DNA from: CAYMRB01 sp964392615
GTDB lineage: Bacteria > Planctomycetota > UBA8108
Length of the DNA stretch: 8,942 bases
Assembly: GCA_964392615.1 (NCBI GenBank)
Contig: CAYMRB010000414.1
Location: forward strand, 1-8,942
Direction of reading: 5' to 3'
Part shown: one piece after another, positions 1-5,120 of the stretch
How positions within the stretch are numbered: the first letter of the stretch is position 1
Layout: each line of letters begins with the position of its first letter
Translations under genes and position numbers: made by a program
The notes under the pieces: generated by a model
What the model saw: only the letters and a program-made list of their open reading frames with translations
Told to the model about the DNA's origin: nothing
Database searches by the model: none

Positions 1-2379
1 GACTTCGCGAGCCCGGAGCAGATCCGCGGCGAGGCGGTCTCGACCGCCAGCGACGTGTACTCGCTCGGCGTCGTTCTCTATCTGCTCATGACCGGTTGTC
101 GCCCGTACCGGGTGACGTCGCGCTCCATCCGGGAGATCGAGCGGGCCATCCTCGAGACCGAGCCTCGCCGGCCGAGCCTCGCCGCGCAAACCGCAGGTGG
201 CGAGAGCACGGCCGCGTTCGTCACGCGACTGCATCGACAGCTGACGGGCGACCTCGACAACATCGTTCTCAAGGCCCTGAGCAAGGGCCCGGAACGCCGC
301 TACGCCTCCGTCGAGCAACTCTCGGAGGACATCCGGCGTCACCTGGCCGGGTTGCCCGTACTCGCTCGCAAAGACAGCCTCGCGTATCGCGCGGTCAGGT
401 TCGTTCGCCGCCATCGCGTCGCGGTGTCGGTGGCTTCCGTCCTGACGCTGAGTCTCGTCGCGGGACTCGTCGGAACGACGACGCAATGGCGTCGCGCCGA
501 GCTCGCTCTCGAGGTCGCGCAAGCCAACGAGAGACGCGCCGGACGCAATGCCCGGATGGCTCGCGAGGCAGTCGATCAGTACGCCAAAACGGTCGCTGCG
601 AGCCGTCGCCTGAAGCAGGAGGGACTCGAGGCGCTGCGCCGGGACCTGCTCGGCATCGTCGTCGAGTTCTACGATCGCTTCGTCGAGGAGAAAAGCGACG
701 ATCCCGACCTCGAGCGCGAAAGGGGCGACGCCTACCTCGAACTGGGCTTCGTCACACGCGAGATCGCCTCGATGGAGCGATCGATCGAGAGCTACGAGCA
801 CGGCCGCGCGATCTTCGACGCTCTCGTCGTGGCGAGACCGGAGGTCGACGAGTATCGCGAGAAGCAGGCGCTCGCGTGCATGACGCTCGCGGAGTCGCTG
901 CGCACGGCCGGAAGGCTCGATCGAGCGGCCCGAGTCTTCGGCGAAGCAATCGCTCACTACGAGCGCCTTGTCGACTTGTCTCCCGACGATCCCGATCCTC
1001 GCAAGCTCCTCGCCACGTCCCGCGACCTCCTGGCGCGACTTCACGAGGCCCGCGGGCAGGAGGACCTCGCCGAGAGGGAGTATCTCGCATCGATCGGCAC
1101 ACTCCAGGATCTGTGCCGACGGCACCCGGAGAGCCGTGAGTTCCGCACGCGGCTCGCGAACAGCCGGAGCAACCTCGCGATCGTCTATCGCCGACTCGAT
1201 CGACTCGACGAGGCCGCGGCGGCCTATCTGACCGCGCTGCCACTGCTCGAGAGAACGGCCCAGGAGAAGAGCGACGACCCGAACGCTCTGTCGGATTTCG
1301 CGAACACGAACGACAACCTCGGGAATCTCTACCGCCAGATCGGCGCACTCGACAAGGCGGAGGTCGTCTATCTTCGCGCCAAGGAGATCCGGGAGAAAGT
1401 ACACGCGCGCTTCCCCGACAACCATCGCTTCGCGCACCTCGCTGCGTCAAGTCATGCGAGCGTCGCACAGCTCCGAGCGCTGACCGGCCCCACAGACGAG
1501 GCGGAAGCGGAGTTCCGCCAGGCGAAGGCGATGTGGACGTCTATCGTCGAGGCGCGCCCGGGAGTCCCCTACTTCGCCGACAACCTCGCGTTCAACGACT
1601 TCAACCTCGCGGGCCTGCTCGGGGCGCTCGGACGGACGGACGAAGCCACCGCGTTGTTGCGGGAGGCGCTGGCAGTGTGGCGAAGGATCGCGGTCGAACA
1701 TCCGGATGTGCCCGACTATCGATTCGAGATCGCCAACAGCCAGTCGGCGCTGGCGCCGCTTCTCGAGAGAGCGGGTGACAAGGTCATGTCGGACGCCGCC
1801 ACCGAGGAGGCGATCGCCATCCATACGGCGCTCGGCGCCGAGCCGGGCGGTGAGGATCCCCGGTACGCAGTCGAGCTCGCCTGCGCACGGATCGTGGCGG
1901 GAGACTCGAGCCTGCAGCGAGGAGAGCCGCGGCGGGCAGAGGAGCACTACGCTGCGGCGATTTCGACTCTCGACGAGGTGCTGACGAAGCGACCGGGGAA
2001 GCGGCGCGCGAGCCTCCTTCTTCGCGACGCGCTCTGGGGATTCGCCGCCGCGCTCGAGCCGCCCGATGACGAAGAGCAGGCAGCCGCCGCGCGTCGTCGT
2101 GCTTTGAAGCTCGAGGCGACCCGCGAGACGAAGGGCGCGCCGGAACGGGCGCCCTTCGGTCTGGCTCGGTCGCTGGCACGCCGCGGCGACACCGCGCGGG
2201 CGCTGCGCATCGTCGAACTCGCCATGCCGCGGGCGGCTCCGAACGCCGCACACCTGAAGGCGGCTGCCGAGGTCTGGAGCCTCGCGGCGTCGCGCTCGAC
2301 GGACGCAGCCGAACAAGAGGAGCGCACTGCGCGGGCGCAGGCGCTCCTCTTGAAGGCCGTCGAGCTGGCAGCTCGTTGA
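1..2379 (+). CDS. Membrane-anchored Ser/Thr protein kinase with TPR tail (5' end missing)
   Basis: The frame is open from base 1, so the gene starts upstream; 792 codons are visible before the TGA at 2377-2379. The first residues are kinase subdomain VIII (FASPEQ, the APE-type motif, residues 2-7), followed by subdomain IX (DVYSLGVVLY, invariant Asp18). The subdomain XI arginine lies in PERRYAS (about residues 97-103). The N-lobe, catalytic loop and DFG motif are off the window, so activity cannot be judged. A basic stretch (FVRRHR) precedes one membrane helix at about residues 140-159 (bases 418-477). By the positive-inside rule the kinase is cytoplasmic and the tail is outside the inner membrane. 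A charged helical or coiled-coil stretch follows (about residues 163-225), then nine or more TPR-like helix pairs to the C terminus. Kinases of this layout are known from Planctomycetota and Acidobacteriota, where targets are mostly unknown. The tail is likely a protein-binding sensor or scaffold (inference). The gene is convergent with the hydrolase gene downstream. Confidence 0.93.
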   Translation, partial: DFASPEQIRGEAVSTASDVYSLGVVLYLLMTGCRPYRVTSRSIREIERAILETEPRRPSLAAQTAGGESTAAFVTRLHRQLTGDLDNIVLKALSKGPERRYASVEQLSEDIRRHLAGLPVLARKDSLAYRAVRFVRRHRVAVSVASVLTLSLVAGLVGTTTQWRRAELALEVAQANERRAGRNARMAREAVDQYAKTVAASRRLKQEGLEALRRDLLGIVVEFYDRFVEEKSDDPDLERERGDAYLELGFVTREIASMERSIESYEHGRAIFDALVVARPEVDEYREKQALACMTLAESLRTAGRLDRAARVFGEAIAHYERLVDLSPDDPDPRKLLATSRDLLARLHEARGQEDLAEREYLASIGTLQDLCRRHPESREFRTRLANSRSNLAIVYRRLDRLDEAAAAYLTALPLLERTAQEKSDDPNALSDFANTNDNLGNLYRQIGALDKAEVVYLRAKEIREKVHARFPDNHRFAHLAASSHASVAQLRALTGPTDEAEAEFRQAKAMWTSIVEARPGVPYFADNLAFNDFNLAGLLGALGRTDEATALLREALAVWRRIAVEHPDVPDYRFEIANSQSALAPLLERAGDKVMSDAATEEAIAIHTALGAEPGGEDPRYAVELACARIVAGDSSLQRGEPRRAEEHYAAAISTLDEVLTKRPGKRRASLLLRDALWGFAAALEPPDDEEQAAAARRRALKLEATRETKGAPERAPFGLARSLARRGDTARALRIVELAMPRAAPNAAHLKAAAEVWSLAASRSTDAAEQEERTARAQALLLKAVELAAR
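742..2034 (+). repeat. Array of 48-residue TPR-like repeats (144-base period, protein level)
   Basis: Within the kinase tail a conserved Leu/Val plus small-residue pair recurs at exactly 48-residue intervals. Its codons begin at bases 742, 886, 1030, 1174, 1318, 1462, 1606, 1750 and 1894. Most units also carry an L-A-N-like triplet five residues before this pair and a Pro (as in RP, SP, HP, FP) about 16 residues before it. That gives the pattern Pro, LAN, NLA, a G-R-x-D-E-A-like turn, then an amphipathic helix. Nine units keep the register with no net insertion or deletion; a weaker tenth unit may follow to about base 2034. The period is longer than the classical 34-residue TPR, so the helices or connecting loops must be longer. 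DNA identity between units is low, so this is an old duplication, not a recent tandem repeat. Confidence 0.8.
2361..2375. other. Short perfect inverted repeat at the kinase 3' end
   Basis: CGAGCT, a 3-base spacer GGC, and AGCTCG form a perfect 6-bp stem in the last codons of the kinase gene, just before its stop. It may be only codon bias in a GC-rich gene, or it may add to the larger hairpin that follows. Confidence 0.3.
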
Positions 2380-2380
2380 G

Positions 2381-2433
2381 GCTGGCACTCGATCGCCGGA
2401 GGGGACGACCGAGCGCCGGGAGCGAGTGTCAGC
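2381..2433. terminator. Candidate bidirectional terminator hairpin between convergent genes
   Basis: GCTGGCACTCG at 2381-2391 pairs with CGAGTGTCAGC at 2423-2433: 11 positions, ten Watson-Crick and one G-T. After one mismatch the stem can continue with 2393-2394 against 2420-2421 and, past a bulged G at 2395, with 2396-2399 against 2416-2419. This leaves a loop of about 16 bases. The hairpin starts two bases after the kinase stop codon and its far arm covers the stop codon of the convergent hydrolase gene (TGA as read on the minus strand, 2431-2429). There is no T run on either side, so it is not a standard intrinsic terminator. It could still act as a transcript-end or stability structure for both genes. 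The call rests on position and stem length only. Confidence 0.45.
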
Positions 2434-2701
2434 TCTCGCAGGCCGTGAACGACTCGCAGCTCAGCGCGTCCTCCGTCGCGTCCGGGCCGCAAGTCGCCGA
2501 CCCCGGCAACGGCGCCGGCGCTCCGCCGAGGAATTGGTAGCCGAGCGACGAGATCGCATCGGACACGTCGACCGCGCCGTCGTCGTTGAAGTCCGCCGCG
2601 TCGAGGCAGCTCGGCTCGGCGTCGCCCTGAAACAGGAAGCCGAGCGTGCGGATGGCGTCGGTGAGGTCGAGGGTCGCGTTGCCGTCAGCATCGCCGCGCA
2701 G
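2429..2701 (-). other. Dockerin-like double EF-hand domain of the SGNH protein
   Basis: Residues 648-737 carry two calcium-loop motifs about 33 residues apart: D651-x-D653-x-N655 ... D659-x-x-D662 and D684-x-N686-x-D688-G ... D692-x-x-D695. Each is followed by an AI-x-x-LG-x-x-FxG helix. The tail has Cys679, Cys718, Cys729 and Cys735 and a CGPDATEDALSC segment. This arrangement is a recurring C-terminal module of exported planctomycete proteins. Its partner there is mostly unknown; a cohesin-type partner or a cell-surface attachment role is inference. No cohesin is seen in the window. Confidence 0.75.
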
Positions 2702-4642
2702 AAAACGGACCTCGGACCCCGACTCGAGAGAGGCGCCGACGACGTCCGCGATCAGCTCGGCGGTGTGCGCGTAGCCCGCGCTGTTCGGGTGCGCCGTGCC
2801 GCTCGTGTCGCCCTGGATCACGACGGACTCCTCGAAGCGCAGCATCCATCGATCGTCCGCGCAGTAGCCGTGCGGTCCGTAGAGCTCCGCGACGCGGGAG
2901 ATCAAGTTCCAGCCGTGGGCTTCGGCCGCCGCGGCGACCGCCGCGTTGATCTCGGGGACGACCACGTCGCCGACCCAGGCCCACTCTCCCGACGAGATGC
3001 CGGGCGCCGAACTCGCATTGCAGACCTGGAGATCGTCGTCGCGCGATGCGTCGCCGTACTGTGTGATGAACACGCGCGATTCGTCGACGAACGCCGCGAG
3101 CGCATCGGCCACCTGCTGGTAGCCCGCGTCGATGGCCGAGAGCCCGTGCGCGAGCTCCTCGGCCGCCGTGCGCCCCGGGAGAGCCCCGAAGCTCGCGCAC
3201 GCTCCGTCGAGGGACGGAACGCGTTCGCAGAGGCTCGTCAGCGAATCGAGCGTGGAGGGGTCGAGATCCAGGCTGTCCGGGTCCGGACGCGCGATGAGCG
3301 CATGGATGATCGTCGAGAAGCCGGCATCGTTGCCGCCGACGGACAGGAGCACGGCGTCGACCTCGCGGCCCTCGATGAGCTCTGTGGCCGCGACGATCTG
3401 GCCGACAACGCCGTTCGTTGTCGCGCCGCTGCACGCGAGATGGACGAACGTGACCGAGCTGTGCGGATCCGCGCGCTCCAGAGCGAGCGCCGCGAGCGCT
3501 TGCGCCGAACGCGCCGAACGGTGGCAGGAGGCGTTCTGCCATGTCGCGGCAGCCTCGGACTGGAGGCTCTCGATGACTAACGCGGCATCGTCGATCGCGT
3601 TCTGCGCCTCGTCGAAGGCGGCGACCGCATCGTCCAGCGCCGCCCGCGCCTCGTTCCCCGCGGCGACCGCAGCCTCGAGCGCTTCCTGTACGTCGTCACG
3701 AATGCCGACCGCAGCTTCGTACGCGGCCTGCGCGGAGCTCACCGCGGCCCGAGCGGCCGAGATGCCGGCGTTGATCGCCGCGATGATCGCGTTGTAGCCG
3801 TCCGTGATGAGCTCCGCCCCGGCCGAGATGCCGTAGGCCGCCAGCGCCGCGATCAGCTCGCCGGTGCGCGCGGGGCAACGGATGATGCCGAAGTCCTCGA
3901 TGCAGTCGCGGCGCCACGCGTTGGCAGCATTCCGCACCGGACGGGCATCGGCCTCTACCGACGTCAGGTTGTCGCGAGCGCGCCGCAACGCCGACAGCCG
4001 CGACGCGACGTCGCGCTGGGCCGCCTCGAATTCGGCTCGAAGCTCGGTGACCTCGTCGCTGATCTCATCGATAGCCTCCCGAATCGTCTCGATCTCGCGC
4101 ACCAGGCTCTCCGCGTGATCGATGCCCTCGCGCGCGGTCTCGTAGGCTGACACCGCCGCGGCGAGGTCGGAACCGGTCAGCGAGAGATCGGGGGCTCCTT
4201 CGCCGGATGCGTACGAGTCGCCAAGGCCGACGACCAGCAGGTCGCGCAGCAGCACCAGCTGCTGACTCTCGACGCGCGATCCGTCGGCGCCATGCGCTCG
4301 CACCGTGACTCGATGGGCGCCGAGAGACGTGAATTCGATCGAGAAGCGGCAGTCGTTGAAGCTCGCGACCGGTTCGCCGTCGACCTCGACCTCGAAGCGG
4401 ACGAGATCATCCCCCCAATCGCAGGCGTCGAAGTCCACGGTCCAGCTCGCCGGGTGGATCTCGGCGGGCTCGTCGTGGGCATCGGTGATGCCGTCACCGT
4501 CGATATCGAGGCCGTAGCGGTCCGCCATGGCCCACTGAAAACGCGGCTGGCCGGGGCCGCCTGCGGCGAGGCGCGGCCCGAGGACAAAACTCCCGGCCAG
4601 AAGAATCATCGAGGCGGTTCGGATTGTCTGCTGCACGATCAT
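2429..4642 (-). CDS. Secreted SGNH/GDSL-type hydrolase with helical-hairpin insert and dockerin-like C terminus
   Basis: I place the start at the ATG at 4642 (737 residues). The frame is open back to 4819, but only this start gives a signal peptide: n-region with Arg8, hydrophobic MILLAGSFVLG, cleavage near LAA at 25-27. After it come a Ca-loop-like DxDGDGxxD (residues 46-54) and a beta-rich, Ig/PKD-like stretch to about residue 135 with Cys74 and Cys98. The catalytic domain shows block I GDSYASGEG (141-149, nucleophile Ser143), a CHRS motif (373-376), HLACSGA (401-407), oxyanion block SVGGND (434-439) and block V AHPNSAGY (617-624, His618). About 210 Ala-rich helical residues sit between block I and CHRS. 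Residues 648-737 hold two EF-hand-like dockerin loops. SGNH enzymes cleave esters such as lipids or acetylated sugars; the substrate here cannot be read from sequence. The His618 region lacks the usual Asp three residues before it. The gene is divergent from the GH92 gene. Confidence 0.88.
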   Translation of the reverse strand: MIVQQTIRTASMILLAGSFVLGPRLAAGGPGQPRFQWAMADRYGLDIDGDGITDAHDEPAEIHPASWTVDFDACDWGDDLVRFEVEVDGEPVASFNDCRFSIEFTSLGAHRVTVRAHGADGSRVESQQLVLLRDLLVVGLGDSYASGEGAPDLSLTGSDLAAAVSAYETAREGIDHAESLVREIETIREAIDEISDEVTELRAEFEAAQRDVASRLSALRRARDNLTSVEADARPVRNAANAWRRDCIEDFGIIRCPARTGELIAALAAYGISAGAELITDGYNAIIAAINAGISAARAAVSSAQAAYEAAVGIRDDVQEALEAAVAAGNEARAALDDAVAAFDEAQNAIDDAALVIESLQSEAAATWQNASCHRSARSAQALAALALERADPHSSVTFVHLACSGATTNGVVGQIVAATELIEGREVDAVLLSVGGNDAGFSTIIHALIARPDPDSLDLDPSTLDSLTSLCERVPSLDGACASFGALPGRTAAEELAHGLSAIDAGYQQVADALAAFVDESRVFITQYGDASRDDDLQVCNASSAPGISSGEWAWVGDVVVPEINAAVAAAAEAHGWNLISRVAELYGPHGYCADDRWMLRFEESVVIQGDTSGTAHPNSAGYAHTAELIADVVGASLESGSEVRFLRGDADGNATLDLTDAIRTLGFLFQGDAEPSCLDAADFNDDGAVDVSDAISSLGYQFLGGAPAPLPGSATCGPDATEDALSCESFTACES
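3542..4180 (-). other. Ala-rich helical (coiled-coil-like) insert inside the SGNH catalytic domain
   Basis: Residues about 155-367 of the hydrolase separate block I from the CHRS motif. The first arm (about 158-228) is charged and heptad-like (for example EIETIREAIDEISDEVTEL). The second arm (about 283-365) is very Ala-rich (for example AARAAVSSAQAAYEAAV, then EALEAAVAAGNEARAALDDA). Between them is a non-repetitive segment with Cys247 and Cys256 around an acidic and aromatic loop. Two arms of similar length flanking a cysteine-containing tip suggest an antiparallel helical hairpin standing out from the enzyme. The fold is inferred from residue pattern; no coiled-coil score was computed. Confidence 0.65.
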
Positions 4643-4644
4643 CG

Positions 4645-4650
4645 CTCCCT
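4645..4650 (-). promoter_or_regulatory. Ribosome binding site of the SGNH gene (start choice ambiguous)
   Basis: On the minus strand AGGGAG lies only 2 bases before the ATG at 4642, but 8 bases before an in-frame GTG at 4636 (third codon of the called gene). The GTG has the better spacing and would shorten the protein by two residues without affecting the signal peptide. I kept the ATG as the annotated start. Confidence 0.45.
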
Positions 4651-4653
4651 GTG

Positions 4654-4663
4654 AACAGCTGTT
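4654..4663. promoter_or_regulatory. Perfect 10-bp palindrome upstream of the SGNH gene, possible operator
   Basis: AACAGCTGTT reads the same on both strands and lies 11 bases upstream of the called SGNH start, partly next to its ribosome binding site. A repressor bound here could block transcription or early translation. A 10-bp palindrome can occur by chance and I found no second copy upstream of the GH92 gene. Confidence 0.2.
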
Positions 4664-4777
4664 TGCGGATCGGATCGATGCGCCGAGCCCCCCGGCTGAC
4701 GGCGCTATCGAACAACACGCAAAACGGGAGCGCAGTCCTTCGTCTTTTTTCTTCGCGCTGGCCGAGTGGCCCCCCGA

Positions 4778-4801
4778 TTGGGCCGAGATGCTGCGGCCCG
4801 A
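4778..4801. other. Small hairpin in the divergent region
   Basis: GGGCCG at 4780-4785 and CGGCCC at 4794-4799 form a perfect 6-bp stem with an 8-base loop. T4779-G4800 and T4778-A4801 can extend it. No T run follows it in either direction, so it is not called a terminator. Confidence 0.25.
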
Positions 4802-4953
4802 GGGCGATCGCAGCGCCATGATCGGAAGACGGCCTCGTCAGCTCTCCCAGCGCCCTTCCCTGGTGGCAAGTTCCGCGGCCACGGAATCCAGGTAGTCGCG
4901 GTTTTTGCTCGCGGAAACGGCTCGGGTTGGTCCCGGCGACCATTCGGAACTGC

Positions 4954-4982
4954 TTGTTGAAAAACTGCGAGTCACCTATGGT
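4954..4982 (+). promoter_or_regulatory. Weak sigma70-like promoter candidate for the GH92 gene
   Basis: TTGTTG at 4954-4959 and TATGGT at 4977-4982 are separated by 17 bases and lie in a locally AT-richer patch in a GC-rich region. They match the -35 consensus at 3 of 6 and the -10 consensus at 4 of 6 positions. A start near 4990 would give a leader of roughly 130 bases before the GH92 ATG. Confidence 0.25.
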
Positions 4983-5109
4983 TCTCTGGAGCCGTCGCGC
5001 ACCACACCGGGGACGGGGTGAATGTCCTCAACCTCGTCGAAGGCCGCGAGGCGGTCGACTGGTCCTGCCGCAGATCTTCCTACTGGAGGAGATCGAACGA
5101 GCCTGCTAC

Positions 5110-5113
5110 GGAG
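5110..5113 (+). promoter_or_regulatory. Ribosome binding site of the GH92 gene
   Basis: GGAG lies 7 bases before the ATG at 5121, a near-ideal Shine-Dalgarno spacing. This supports 5121 over the in-frame ATG at 5154, which would cut off the start of the signal peptide n-region. Confidence 0.7.
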
Positions 5114-5120
5114 AAAAACG

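Larger units (their letters stand above)
4643..5120. other. Divergent intergenic region, no supported gene
   Basis: This 478-base stretch separates the SGNH gene (leftward) from the GH92 gene (rightward), so it should hold both promoters. Small frames here are Arg-rich and match no family I know. Visible elements are a perfect 10-bp palindrome AACAGCTGTT at 4654-4663, a run of six T at 4745-4750, a hairpin (GGGCCG at 4780-4785 with CGGCCC at 4794-4799, extendable by two weak pairs), and a weak promoter-like pair at 4954-4982. I see no convincing promoter for the minus-strand gene. Confidence 0.6.

Noticed and set aside
1447..2388. Minus-strand frame of 313 codons antisense to the kinase tail
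   Set aside because: The plus strand has exact 48-residue TPR periodicity across the same bases; the antisense product is low-complexity and Arg-rich.
2426..3580. Long plus-strand frame (384 codons) antisense to the SGNH gene
   Set aside because: Its product is Arg-rich with no recognisable motif, while the minus strand shows a signal peptide and all SGNH blocks. It is a GC-rich antisense shadow.
4745..4750. Run of six T as an intrinsic terminator on the plus strand
   Set aside because: The only stem before it is a 5-bp GCGCT/AGCGC pair with a loop of more than 20 bases, and no plus-strand gene ends nearby.
4643..4819. Upstream in-frame extension of the SGNH gene to an ATG at 4819
   Set aside because: The extra 59 residues would bury the signal peptide inside the protein, and a Shine-Dalgarno-like AGGGAG lies next to the internal start.
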